A stretch of DNA of 16,326 bases from Clostridium sp. UBA4746 (GCA_002403785.1 DHIM01000119.1:1-16326); one strand, 5' to 3'; shown: positions 1 to 7,436, numbered from the stretch's first letter. Program-made: numbers and translations. Notes: generated by a model from the sequence alone, not told the origin.

Positions 1-578
1 TTCTTGAAAAGAGTGAGAGTGGACAAATATATTTTGAAGAAGAGTTAGTTGTACATAAGGAAAATGCTATTAATAAAATGCGTCAAAACGTGGGGATGGT
101 ATTTCAGCATTTTTATCTGTTTCCACATAAGACAGTTTTGGAAAATATCATTGAAGGACCTATTCAAGTGAAAAGAATAAAAAAGCAAGAAGCTGTAGAT
201 CTTGCTGAGGAATTACTTGATAAAGTAGGATTACTGGATAAAAAGGATTTTTACCCAGCAATGCTCTCTGGTGGGCAAAAACAAAGAGTAGCTATTGCCC
301 GTTCACTTGCTATGAGACCAAGGTTAATAATGTTTGATGAGCCAACCTCTGCACTTGATCCAGAACTTGTGGGAGGTGTATTAAAGATCATGAAACAATT
401 GGCAAAGGAAGGAATGACAATGCTAGTTGTAACTCATGAAATGGGTTTTGCAAAGGAAGTAGCAGACAGAATAATATTCATGGATGAAGGCAAAATTGTA
501 GAAGAAGGTAATCCGGATTCCTTCTTTATTAACCCAGAAAACCCACGGGTTAAAGATTTCCTCGGTTGCATCATTTAA
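1..578 (+). CDS. Polar amino-acid ABC transporter ATP-binding protein (GlnQ-like), 5' end missing
   Basis: ATPase subunit of a polar amino-acid uptake ABC transporter; it acts on the cytoplasmic face of the membrane with a permease and binding protein not in this window. The frame is open from base 3, so the start and the Walker A region lie to the left. Visible in order: the Q-loop (VFQHFYLFPHKTV, about 102-140), the ABC signature LSGGQKQR (264-287), Walker B with LIMFDEPTSALDP (about 324-362) and the H-loop histidine in VVTHEMGF (codon 435-437). The D-loop and the ending KIVEEG...FFINPENPRVKDFL are typical of the GlnQ/ArtP/HisP group. About 192 residues are present of a usual 240 or so. The stop is TAA at 576-578. 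A hairpin terminator follows at 622, so this is probably the last gene of its operon. The substrate cannot be told from the ATPase. Confidence 0.93.
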   Translation, partial: LEKSESGQIYFEEELVVHKENAINKMRQNVGMVFQHFYLFPHKTVLENIIEGPIQVKRIKKQEAVDLAEELLDKVGLLDKKDFYPAMLSGGQKQRVAIARSLAMRPRLIMFDEPTSALDPELVGGVLKIMKQLAKEGMTMLVVTHEMGFAKEVADRIIFMDEGKIVEEGNPDSFFINPENPRVKDFLGCII

Positions 579-621
579 AAGGGGAGTCGATTATTGAATA
601 ATCAAGCTTTATTTATATTTT

Positions 622-660
622 AGGACAGGCCTTATTATAAGGTCTGTTCTTTTTATTTTA
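622..660 (+). terminator. Rho-independent terminator after the amino-acid ABC ATPase
   Basis: A 12-bp stem (622-633 with 639-650) closes a five-base loop ATTAT. Ten pairs are Watson-Crick and two are G-U. It is followed at once by a T-rich run (TTCTTTTTATTTTA). It sits 44 bases after the ATPase stop on the same strand. Confidence 0.85.
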
Positions 661-711
661 TATGAAGGTAGTAGGTTTTAGATATGTATGTAGATACAAT
701 TTATTTACTTT

Positions 712-755
712 ATTCTTAGTAAATTCTCAACTAATTCTCAAGTTATTCTAAGTTA
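712..755 (+). promoter_or_regulatory. Four tandem 11-bp repeats, probable response-regulator binding site
   Basis: Four back-to-back 11-mers begin at 712, 723, 734 and 745: ATTCTTAGTAA, ATTCTCAACTA, ATTCTCAAGTT, ATTCTAAGTTA. The shared core is ATTCT followed by an A/T-rich half. One repeat per helical turn, all in one direction and ending 7 bases before a TATAAT, is the geometry used by OmpR/PhoB-family response regulators. They cover the place where a -35 box would be, and no good -35 box is visible. The regulator is not in this window and its identity is not known. Confidence 0.6.
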
Positions 756-762
756 GGGTTTG

Positions 763-768
763 TATAAT
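763..768 (+). promoter_or_regulatory. -10 box (TATAAT) of the promoter for the redox gene
   Basis: TATAAT matches the sigma-A -10 consensus exactly. The hexamer 17-18 bases upstream (about 739-745) does not resemble TTGACA and falls inside the 11-bp repeats. This suggests an activator-dependent promoter. Transcription would start near 775, leaving a leader of about 150 bases that contains a short ORF at 818-865. Confidence 0.55.
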
Positions 769-817
769 TGAAAATGTAGAAAAAGTTAAGCAATCTAATT
801 ATAAGGAGGTAACAAAT

Positions 818-865
818 ATGCTTTTTAGTTCACTATTAATAAAGTTCTGCATAAGTGAATTGTAA
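818..865 (+). CDS. Possible 15-codon leader peptide
   Basis: ATG at 818 is preceded by AAGGAGGT (803-810) at a 7-base spacing, the best ribosome binding site in this part of the window. It opens a 15-codon frame, MLFSSLLIKFCISEL, ending in TAA at 863-865. The peptide is hydrophobic, with no recognisable family. It lies in the presumed leader of the redox gene, 60 bases before that gene's start. It may be a translated leader peptide, a tiny membrane peptide or the stub of a lost gene. The strong binding site is the only real support for translation. Confidence 0.35.
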   Translation: MLFSSLLIKFCISEL

Positions 866-925
866 AATAATTAAATTATAGTTTTTGTTATGAAAATTAT
901 AATGAGTTATAAAAGGAGAGAGATT

Positions 926-2206
926 ATGAAACAAAAAATATCAGAGATACAAATATTTAGGCATATCACACAGATTGCATTTTTTATTTTACTTCCAGGT
1001 TTGTTTGCGTTAGCATTTGGTCAAGTAAAGTTAATTTACACTATGATTCTTAAAGGAAATTTTAATTTTATTGAAGCTTTTCCACGATTAATTGCTGCTG
1101 TGGCAATTATCCCCATTACTATATTTTTTGGAAGGTTCTTTTGTGGTTGGTTTTGTGCTTTTGGATCATTTAATGATTTTTTATATATGATTTCTAATAA
1201 GGTATTCAAAATAAAATTTAAAGTTAATGGAAAATTGGATAAAACTTTAAAATTATTAAAGTACATTATTTTAGTATTTATAGTTATTGTTATTTGGACA
1301 AAGGGTAATACTTTATTTGATAACAGTAGCCCTTGGGATGCTTTTGCTTTGGTAACTAGTTTTCCAAAGGCTATAGTAAATTATTTTATTGGGTTCTTAC
1401 TTTTAGCATTCATAACTCTAGGAGCTATATTTATAGAAAGATTTTTTTGTAGGTATTTATGTCCACTTGGAGCAATGTTTGCAATAATATCAAAATTGAG
1501 AAAGGTTAAAATAAATAAACCTACAGAAAAATGTGGAAAGTGTAGAATATGTACAAATAATTGTTCCATGGGAATAAATCTTTATAAAAGGTCGGAGGTA
1601 AGCAGTGGAGATTGTATAAATTGCTTAAAATGCATAGATATTTGTCCAAGAAGCAATCCAAAAATAAGTTATAAGGATGAAAATTTTAATCCAGTATTTG
1701 CTAGTTCAATTGCAATTGTTGCTTTTACAGCATTATATGGTGGTAGTAATGTACTTGGTAACGTAATAAGTGCTAATATTAAAGCGCCAACTTCAATTAC
1801 AAGCAAGAGCACTACTAATCAAGGTGATAATACAACTAAAAATAGTGATGATACTCAACCTCAAACTACTCAAAATAGCGATGAGACTGGGACAACTTCT
1901 AATAGTAACAACGCTAAAACAGCACCATCAAGTGCAGCTAATTCAAAATATAAAGATGGAACATATACAGGCACTGGAAATGGGTATATGTCTGCTATAA
2001 CTGTGTCAGTTAGTATAAATAATGATAAGATTACAAAGGTGGACGTTGCTTCCATAAATGATAGCTATAAGCAACCAGTTAATATTGTTCCACAAGAAAT
2101 TGTACAAGCACAATCATCAAATGTTGACGCAGTATCAGGTGCTACACATACCAGCAATGGAATCATGAGTGCTGTGGCGGATGCATTAAGTAAGGCAACG
2201 GCATAA
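926..2206 (+). CDS. Membrane redox protein: NapH-like membrane part, two 4Fe-4S motifs and FMN-binding domain
   Basis: Predicted to carry electrons from cytoplasmic iron-sulfur clusters to a flavin outside the membrane. Start chosen at 926 (426 residues) because AAGGAG lies at 913-918; an upstream in-frame ATG at 890 has no binding site. In order: TM helices at about 16-33, 54-70, 111-125 and 152-170; NapH/NosR-type cysteine motifs CGWFCAFG (C73, C77) and CRYLCPLG (C175, C179); two ferredoxin motifs (C203/206/209/213 and C230/233/236/240); a fifth TM at about 258-275; a Ser/Thr/Asn/Gln-rich linker at about 288-340; and an FMN_bind domain at about 341-424. The VSGAT motif (T407) is the usual site for phosphoester-linked FMN, attached by an ApbE-type flavin transferase. 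No ApbE gene is in the window. The first NapH motif has Ala where Pro is common. The electron acceptor is unknown. Confidence 0.85.
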   Translation: MKQKISEIQIFRHITQIAFFILLPGLFALAFGQVKLIYTMILKGNFNFIEAFPRLIAAVAIIPITIFFGRFFCGWFCAFGSFNDFLYMISNKVFKIKFKVNGKLDKTLKLLKYIILVFIVIVIWTKGNTLFDNSSPWDAFALVTSFPKAIVNYFIGFLLLAFITLGAIFIERFFCRYLCPLGAMFAIISKLRKVKINKPTEKCGKCRICTNNCSMGINLYKRSEVSSGDCINCLKCIDICPRSNPKISYKDENFNPVFASSIAIVAFTALYGGSNVLGNVISANIKAPTSITSKSTTNQGDNTTKNSDDTQPQTTQNSDETGTTSNSNNAKTAPSSAANSKYKDGTYTGTGNGYMSAITVSVSINNDKITKVDVASINDSYKQPVNIVPQEIVQAQSSNVDAVSGATHTSNGIMSAVADALSKATA

Positions 2207-2235
2207 AAATTAATAGAAGTAGTTAGTTATTTTAT

Positions 2236-2267
2236 ATTCCTTCAAACTTATAGTTTGAGGGAATTTT
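2236..2267 (+). terminator. Hairpin terminator after the redox gene
   Basis: A 13-bp stem with one G-U pair (2236-2248 with 2252-2264) closes a three-base loop, 29 bases after the stop. The U-tract is short (TTTT then CAG), so termination may be incomplete. Confidence 0.6.
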
Positions 2268-2317
2268 CAGTATTGTTACTTAATTGACATATAGAATGCT
2301 TATGATTGTCAGAAGTA

Positions 2318-2326
2318 TGTTATAAT
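2318..2326 (+). promoter_or_regulatory. Extended -10 promoter for the symporter
   Basis: TGTTATAAT is a TGn extended -10 followed by a consensus TATAAT, 30 bases before the symporter start. A TTGACA at 2284-2289 is 31 bases from this -10, too far to be its -35. The leader would be only about 20-25 bases. Confidence 0.5.
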
Positions 2327-2356
2327 AATAGATAAAATTGTTAAAAGGGGGAAATA

Positions 2357-3784
2357 ATGAATATACCGTTAATTATAGTGATTTTATACATTGTAATGTT
2401 ACTTTGCGTTTCATGGTATTCTACTAGATTATCTAAAAAGGGAGGGGCTGAAGGCTTTTTACTCGCAGGTAGAGGTATGCCCACTACAGTTGTTGCAGTT
2501 ATGGTTGCAGGACTTGCAATAGGTGGGGCTTCAACAGTAGGTGTTGCAGAAAGTGCTTATACAAAAGGAATCTCTGCAGGTATGTATAATGCAGCATGGG
2601 CTGCTGGTGCAGCTTTTGCAGGGTTGGTTGTAGCAAAAAAATTCAGAAAAATGACTATAACTACTGTTCCTGAATTATTAGGTAAATGTTATGGTAAATC
2701 AGGAAAATTATTAGGGGTAGTTGGACAACTAGTTATTCAAATAGTTATTACTTCTCTTCAATATATTGCAGGAGCATCAATATTAAATGCATTATTACCA
2801 AATATATTTAGCTTTAAAATTGGAATGCTTACGACAGCTGTGGTTTTTGTTAGTATTACTCTTATAGGAGGATATTGGGCAGCTGGCTTAAGTAATATTA
2901 TAAATGTTATAGTTATCTATATAGGACTTGTTATAGGAGCCATAGCTGCAGTTCATAATGTTGGAGGAATGAGTAATATAGTTTTAAAACTTAATCCTAA
3001 TACTCCATGGTTCAATCCTATTGCGGGTGTTGGTGGAGCAGTAGTACTCGCTTGGTTTGTTGTTATGATTACTCAGTCTATGTCTAATCAAGCAGTTGTT
3101 CAAGTATCATTTGCAGCTAAAAATGGTAATACAGCAAGAAGGGGGTACCTACTTGGTGCTTTATTTATTCTTCCTGTGGGATTTATAGCAGCCTTATATG
3201 GAATTGTTGCAGCTACAGAGTTCCCAGGTCTTCCCAACGCTGCGATGGCTCTGCCTAAGGTTGTTATGTCACTTAATCCATTCGTTGCAGGAATTACGTT
3301 ATCGGGACTATGGGCTGCAGACGTGTCTACAGCTGTAGGTTTACTTTTAGGTAGTGCAACACTAGTAATTAACGATGTAATGAAAGTATATGTAAAAACT
3401 GATTTAACTAAAAAACAAGAGTTATTGTATTCACGTGTTATTATTTTAATAATAAGCATTATTACTTACTTACTTGCTAGTACTGTTGTAGGAATTTTAA
3501 ATACATTACTTATAGGATTATCTCTAACTACTGCATTTACTATTTTGGTTATATTTACGATGTTTGCACCAAGACTATGTAAAAAGAGTGCAGCTGTCTG
3601 GACTTTATCTGTTGGTATATTAATACTTGTAGCATGGGTATTTATCCCACAAACTCATATAGTATCTCATCCAATATATTTAGAATGGCCACTTTGCCTT
3701 ATAACGTTCTTTTTAGTATACTTATTTGACAAAAGGCCAGCTACGATATCAACATTAGCTAATACATCTACACTAAAAAATTAG
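2357..3784 (+). CDS. Sodium:solute symporter (SSS family)
   Basis: A 475-residue integral membrane protein of the sodium:solute symporter family (the PutP/PanF/SGLT fold), expected to take up a small organic solute with sodium. The length and a dozen or more hydrophobic segments fit the family. The family hallmark GGASTVGVAESAYTKG is at about 57-71, and WAADVSTAVGLLLGSA is at about 319-334; S324/T325 in the latter match the family's Na2 sodium-site Ser-Thr pair. The ribosome binding site AAAGGGGG lies just before ATG 2357. The C-terminus is hydrophilic. The substrate cannot be assigned: it could be an amino acid, a carboxylate or pantothenate. The nearby genes belong to the opposite-strand peptide operon and need not be related. 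The last 17 bases overlap the 3' end of the epimerase gene, with no terminator between. Confidence 0.9.
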   Translation: MNIPLIIVILYIVMLLCVSWYSTRLSKKGGAEGFLLAGRGMPTTVVAVMVAGLAIGGASTVGVAESAYTKGISAGMYNAAWAAGAAFAGLVVAKKFRKMTITTVPELLGKCYGKSGKLLGVVGQLVIQIVITSLQYIAGASILNALLPNIFSFKIGMLTTAVVFVSITLIGGYWAAGLSNIINVIVIYIGLVIGAIAAVHNVGGMSNIVLKLNPNTPWFNPIAGVGGAVVLAWFVVMITQSMSNQAVVQVSFAAKNGNTARRGYLLGALFILPVGFIAALYGIVAATEFPGLPNAAMALPKVVMSLNPFVAGITLSGLWAADVSTAVGLLLGSATLVINDVMKVYVKTDLTKKQELLYSRVIILIISIITYLLASTVVGILNTLLIGLSLTTAFTILVIFTMFAPRLCKKSAAVWTLSVGILILVAWVFIPQTHIVSHPIYLEWPLCLITFFLVYLFDKRPATISTLANTSTLKN

Positions 3785-4856
3785 AATTTACCCCTCTAAT
3801 TCCAAGGCCTGGTGCAGTTGATAGCTCTATAATGCTTTCATTAAAAATTGCACCGCCTATTATGGGGTCTTTGCAACATAGTATTGGTCCATCTAAATCT
3901 ATTTTTGTTATAATACTTCTAGAGGATGCAAGATGTGCTGCAGCTGTAACACTAATCTTTGATTCTAACATGCAACCAATCATACATTCGGTGCCATATA
4001 TTTCTGCAATGGAGCATATCTTTAAAGCATTATAAATTCCACCAGTTTTCATTAATTTTATATTGATAAGATCTGCGGCTCTAATCTGCATAATTTTCAA
4101 AGCATCCATGGGGGAAAAAACACTCTCATCGGCCATAACTGGAATAGAAATATTGTCGGTTACAAATTTTAATCCTTCTATGTCATGAGCATCCACAGGT
4201 TGTTCAACAAACTCAATATTTAGCCCTGCGTCTTCAATTTTTCGGAGAGTCAAAATAGCTTCTTTAGGTTTCCAGCCCTGATTTGCATCAATTCTTATAT
4301 TCACGTTATATCCAACAATATCTCGCACCGCCTTTAACCTTAATATATCAGTACTTGAATCTTTCCCAACTTTTATTTTTAAAGTTTTATAGCCAAGTCC
4401 TATTGCATTGAGACTATCTTTAGCCATTTCATGAGGATCATTAACACTTATGGTGATATCAGTTATAAGTTCTTTTTTATAACCACCCAGTAACTTATAC
4501 AATGGCGTTTTATATAGTTGCCCATAAAGATCATAAAGAGCTATATCGATAGCGGCTTTGGCACTAGTATTTTTTACAACACATTTGTTTAATTTAATCA
4601 TGATTTCTTCAAAATGCTCGACGTTCATACCAATAATAGCTTTCTTAATATGATCGTCGATTGCACCAATTATAGCTCCTTTAGTGTCACCAGTTATAAC
4701 ACCAGTAGGTGGTGCTTCACCAAAGCCAATGTTACCAGAATCTGTTTTAATCATAACAATAGTATCTTCTACCGAATTTACTGTTCTTAAAGCGGTTTTA
4801 AAGGGGCGTTTTAAAGGCACAGAAATAGAGCTTATTTCAATATCAGTAATTTTCAT
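3768..4856 (-). CDS. Dipeptide epimerase (L-Ala-D/L-Glu epimerase type), enolase superfamily
   Basis: Epimerises the second residue of dipeptides; the best-known members convert L-Ala-D-Glu from murein to L-Ala-L-Glu so that peptidases can cleave it. The 362 residues show the muconate-lactonising-enzyme subgroup pattern: catalytic lysines K160/K162 in KIKVG, metal ligands D190 (RIDANQGW), E218 (VEQP) and D243 (ADES), and K267 (NIKLMKTGG). The D320-L-D322 motif holds the substrate amino group in dipeptide epimerases and separates them from muconate and o-succinylbenzoate enzymes. GCMLES at 294-299 fits too. The ribosome binding site GGAGG lies inside the end of the preceding gene; its TAA is one base from this ATG, so translation is probably coupled. 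The exact dipeptide preference is an inference. Confidence 0.88.
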   Translation of the reverse strand: MKITDIEISSISVPLKRPFKTALRTVNSVEDTIVMIKTDSGNIGFGEAPPTGVITGDTKGAIIGAIDDHIKKAIIGMNVEHFEEIMIKLNKCVVKNTSAKAAIDIALYDLYGQLYKTPLYKLLGGYKKELITDITISVNDPHEMAKDSLNAIGLGYKTLKIKVGKDSSTDILRLKAVRDIVGYNVNIRIDANQGWKPKEAILTLRKIEDAGLNIEFVEQPVDAHDIEGLKFVTDNISIPVMADESVFSPMDALKIMQIRAADLINIKLMKTGGIYNALKICSIAEIYGTECMIGCMLESKISVTAAAHLASSRSIITKIDLDGPILCCKDPIIGGAIFNESIIELSTAPGLGIRGVNSNFLV

Positions 4857-4857
4857 A

Positions 4858-5640
4858 TTATTTTCCTCCAGTCATAAAATAATCGTAGGTTATTTTGGAA
4901 ACATTACCTATTAAGTCTTTTGCGTATTTATCGCTGAGAGCTTCCCAAGTAAACATAGAAAAAATATAATCAGTTTCAGGAGTAAATACAATACCTACAT
5001 CGTGTTTTAAAAGTTCTAAATCTCCTGTTTTATTGGCTATAGTAGTATCAGAAGGTAAATTAATTCTCATCATTGAACCGTCTAATTGCTCTGTTAAGAA
5101 ATTCACCATGAGAGAACTATATTCTTCATCAATGAGTTTACCATTATAGATGAGTTCTAGGAAGAAAGAGGCATCGCAAAGATTGCATAAATTCTCTCTT
5201 CCTATACTTCTTGATTTATAGTCCATCATCCTTCTTTGCAAAATAGTATTGTTAAATTTATATTTTTTGATGAATGTATTAATAGCATCAAAGCCTATGA
5301 TATCAATAAGTTTGTTAGTTGCTGTGTTGTCACTTTGTATAATCATTAATAAAATTAAATCCTTTATAGTATATGAATTTTCATCGTCAAGTAGAGATAA
5401 AATACTATAAGGAACCTTTTCTTGATCAGTTAATATTATTCTGTCTTTTAAAGATAAAGTTTCGGTCGATGCTACTTCTAAAGTTGCTCCCATAATAAAA
5501 AGTTTTATAATAGATGCAGAGGGTACTATTTGGAACTGATTTATGCCGCAAATAACATCGCCGCTTTTTAGGTCTTTAATATAAATTGAATATTTAAGTT
5601 TAGCATTTTTTAAATAATCTAAAAGAATATTCTTTAACAT
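4858..5640 (-). CDS. Class A beta-lactamase-fold serine hydrolase, no signal peptide
   Basis: A 260-residue penicillin-recognising serine hydrolase. The class A active-site set is present: S43-I-I-K46 (SxxK), S103-D104-N105 (SDN), E149-N-L-C-N153 (in the place of ExxLN with the general-base Glu) and K204-T-G (KTG). It begins MLKNILLDYLKNAKLKYS with no hydrophobic signal or lipobox. A TGA lies three codons upstream in frame, so the start cannot be extended, and AGGAGGTGA precedes ATG 5640. It should therefore stay in the cytoplasm, unlike secreted beta-lactamases. It follows the opp genes and is coupled to the dipeptide epimerase, suggesting a role in handling imported peptides, perhaps as a peptidase or amidase on wall peptides. 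Beta-lactam hydrolysis is possible but is not indicated by the location. Confidence 0.82.
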   Translation of the reverse strand: MLKNILLDYLKNAKLKYSIYIKDLKSGDVICGINQFQIVPSASIIKLFIMGATLEVASTETLSLKDRIILTDQEKVPYSILSLLDDENSYTIKDLILLMIIQSDNTATNKLIDIIGFDAINTFIKKYKFNNTILQRRMMDYKSRSIGRENLCNLCDASFFLELIYNGKLIDEEYSSLMVNFLTEQLDGSMMRINLPSDTTIANKTGDLELLKHDVGIVFTPETDYIFSMFTWEALSDKYAKDLIGNVSKITYDYFMTGGK

Positions 5641-5674
5641 TCTAGGTCACCTCCTATCTTTTTGTAATTATTAA

Positions 5675-5707
5675 GTTTAAAAGAAAAGAGCCGGGTAACC
5701 CCCGGCT
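5675..5707 (-). terminator. Intercistronic terminator between oppA and the serine hydrolase
   Basis: Read on the minus strand: a 7-bp GC-rich stem AGCCGGG/CCCGGCT (5701-5707 with 5689-5695) with a five-base loop, then TCTTTTCTTTT. It starts 12 bases after the oppA stop. No clear promoter is visible between it and the hydrolase gene, so the last two genes are probably expressed by readthrough at a lower level. Confidence 0.75.
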
Positions 5708-5718
5708 TTCTCATTAAA

Positions 5719-7371
5719 CTATTCTGCTGCAGATTTACCTTCGACATATGCTCTGTCAAAGTACATCATACCAGTAGGTATTTTACGAACTCCCTTTACA
5801 TATGTTTTACAAGCTACATTACTAACATAGAAAGCTATTGGAATTAATGGCATATCATCCATCATTATTTTTTCTGCATCATGAAGAATTGCCATTCTCT
5901 TAATAGGGTCTTTTTCTTTCTTTGCACTAAGTATTAGCGCATCGTATTTTGGATTACTGTATTTAGGGTCATTATTTCCATCTTTACTTACTAAAATATC
6001 CATGAAGGTCATTGGATCCATATAGTCACCAATCCATCCATCTCTACATATTTGATAGTTTCCTGATTTTCTTTGTGGAACGAATACTTTCCAATCCACT
6101 TCGGTTAATTTAACAGTTATACCTAAATTCTTTTTCCACATATCTTGAAGCGCTTGTGCTACTTTTGCATGCGTCTCATTTTTATTATAGGCATATTCAA
6201 ATACAGGGAAGCCTTTTCCATTAGGGTAACCTGCTTCAGCAAGAAGTTTCTTTGCCTGTGCTACGTCAGCTGTCCCTTTATAAAAATCTCCACCAACAGT
6301 TCTAAATTGTTTATCCGCATTCGAATCAGAAATACCATAAGGAATCCATGCAGTTGCGGGTTTACGAGGATCTTTCCATACTGCTTCAATAAGTAGAGAT
6401 CTATCGATAGCTAAAGATAATGCTTTTCTAACCTTAGGATTATCTAAACCCTTTAATTTGTTATTAAGAGATATATAATAATTACCTATATATGGTACTG
6501 AGACAGCCTTTTTATCACTAATTAATTTTGGTATGTCGTTACTTGGTAAATCATCAAGGTAATCTACTTCTCCTGTTTCAAAAGCAGCAAGAGCAGAAGT
6601 AGTTTGAACTATCATTACAAATTTCATTTTATCAAGTTTAACATGAGATTTATCCCAGTAATTATCGTTTTTTACATATTCCATACTAGAATCATGAGTC
6701 CATGAAGTAAGTTTGAATGGACCATTTCCTATGAAGGTTGCAGGAGTGAGTGTCCATTTTTCAGGGCTTTTTTCTACTATATCCTGCCTTACAGGCATTA
6801 AGGTTGAAAGTGCACATAGTTGCAAAAAATATGGTGTTGGAGCTTCTAAATTAACTTCTAGAGTATAATTATCTATTGCTTTTACCCCAACATTGCTCTC
6901 TTTAGCTTTACCAGCATTGTATGCTTGACCATTTTTTAAGTAATATAACTGGTTTGCATAATCTGAAGCAGTTTTGGGATTTAAAACTCTTTTCCATGCA
7001 TATTCAAAATCTTTTGCGGTCAAAGCTTTTCCATCTGACCATTTAGCATCTTTTCTTATATGAAACACGTATTTTGTGGGAGTTGCAGCATTATAATCAA
7101 CTTTTTCAGCAGCAGCAAGTACCGGCTTATTGTTTTCATCCAGTCTCATAAGGCCCTCAAAAATCTGATTTGCCACAGTCATTCCACCTACAGTGGTAAG
7201 AAGACCTGGATCTATTGAATCTGGTTCGGCTTCCAAATTATAAACAATAGATTGCTCATCTTTTGTAGTTTCCTTTACAGATGTTTTGCTTGCACACCCT
7301 GATAATGTGGACATAGTAACTGCGATGCATAGAGCTAGAGTCATTTTTTTACTTAGGCTTTTCTTGTTCAA
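5719..7371 (-). CDS. oppA: Oligopeptide-binding lipoprotein (OppA/DppA family)
   Basis: Extracytoplasmic peptide-binding protein (SBP family 5) that delivers peptides to OppBC. Start chosen at TTG 7371 (550 residues). AAAAGGGGG at 7389-7381 directly abuts an ATG at 7380, too close for initiation, but is 9 bases from this TTG. The longer ATG frame at 7452 overlaps oppF and adds a non-signal N-terminus. From the TTG the protein has KK, a hydrophobic core and a lipobox L23-S-G-C26, so it should be lipid-anchored. The mature start has VYNLEAEPDSIDPGL and a GLMRLDENNKP stretch, typical of the family. The C-terminal half keeps the usual KVRKALSLAIDR segment. It is last of the opp genes rather than first, and a terminator follows directly. 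Whether it prefers general oligopeptides or wall peptides cannot be told from sequence. Confidence 0.93.
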   Translation of the reverse strand: MNKKSLSKKMTLALCIAVTMSTLSGCASKTSVKETTKDEQSIVYNLEAEPDSIDPGLLTTVGGMTVANQIFEGLMRLDENNKPVLAAAEKVDYNAATPTKYVFHIRKDAKWSDGKALTAKDFEYAWKRVLNPKTASDYANQLYYLKNGQAYNAGKAKESNVGVKAIDNYTLEVNLEAPTPYFLQLCALSTLMPVRQDIVEKSPEKWTLTPATFIGNGPFKLTSWTHDSSMEYVKNDNYWDKSHVKLDKMKFVMIVQTTSALAAFETGEVDYLDDLPSNDIPKLISDKKAVSVPYIGNYYISLNNKLKGLDNPKVRKALSLAIDRSLLIEAVWKDPRKPATAWIPYGISDSNADKQFRTVGGDFYKGTADVAQAKKLLAEAGYPNGKGFPVFEYAYNKNETHAKVAQALQDMWKKNLGITVKLTEVDWKVFVPQRKSGNYQICRDGWIGDYMDPMTFMDILVSKDGNNDPKYSNPKYDALILSAKKEKDPIKRMAILHDAEKIMMDDMPLIPIAFYVSNVACKTYVKGVRKIPTGMMYFDRAYVEGKSAAE

Positions 7372-7380
7372 AATTAACAT

Positions 7381-7389
7381 CCCCCTTTT
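7381..7389 (-). promoter_or_regulatory. oppA ribosome binding site that decides the start codon
   Basis: AAAAGGGGG touches the ATG at 7380-7378 with no spacer. The in-frame TTG at 7371-7369 sits 9 bases away. The lipoprotein signal fits either start, but spacing favours TTG. Confidence 0.6.
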
Positions 7390-7436
7390 AATTGAATAAT
7401 TGTATATTTTATGAAGTAAGACATCACTCCTCTCAT

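Noticed and set aside
594..623. Nine-codon TTG-started ORF after AAGGGGAG, just downstream of the ABC ATPase
   Set aside because: Too short, non-ATG start and no recognisable content; it ends in the terminator stem. Possibly the stub of a lost gene, but unsupported.
890..925. Twelve-residue N-terminal extension of the redox protein from ATG 890
   Set aside because: No ribosome binding site precedes 890, while AAGGAG sits 7 bases before ATG 926.
2284..2311. TTGACA at 2284 and the TGACA/TGTCA inverted arms upstream of the symporter
   Set aside because: TTGACA is 31 bases from the TATAAT, too far for a promoter pair, and the inverted arms are only 5 bp with an unpaired centre.
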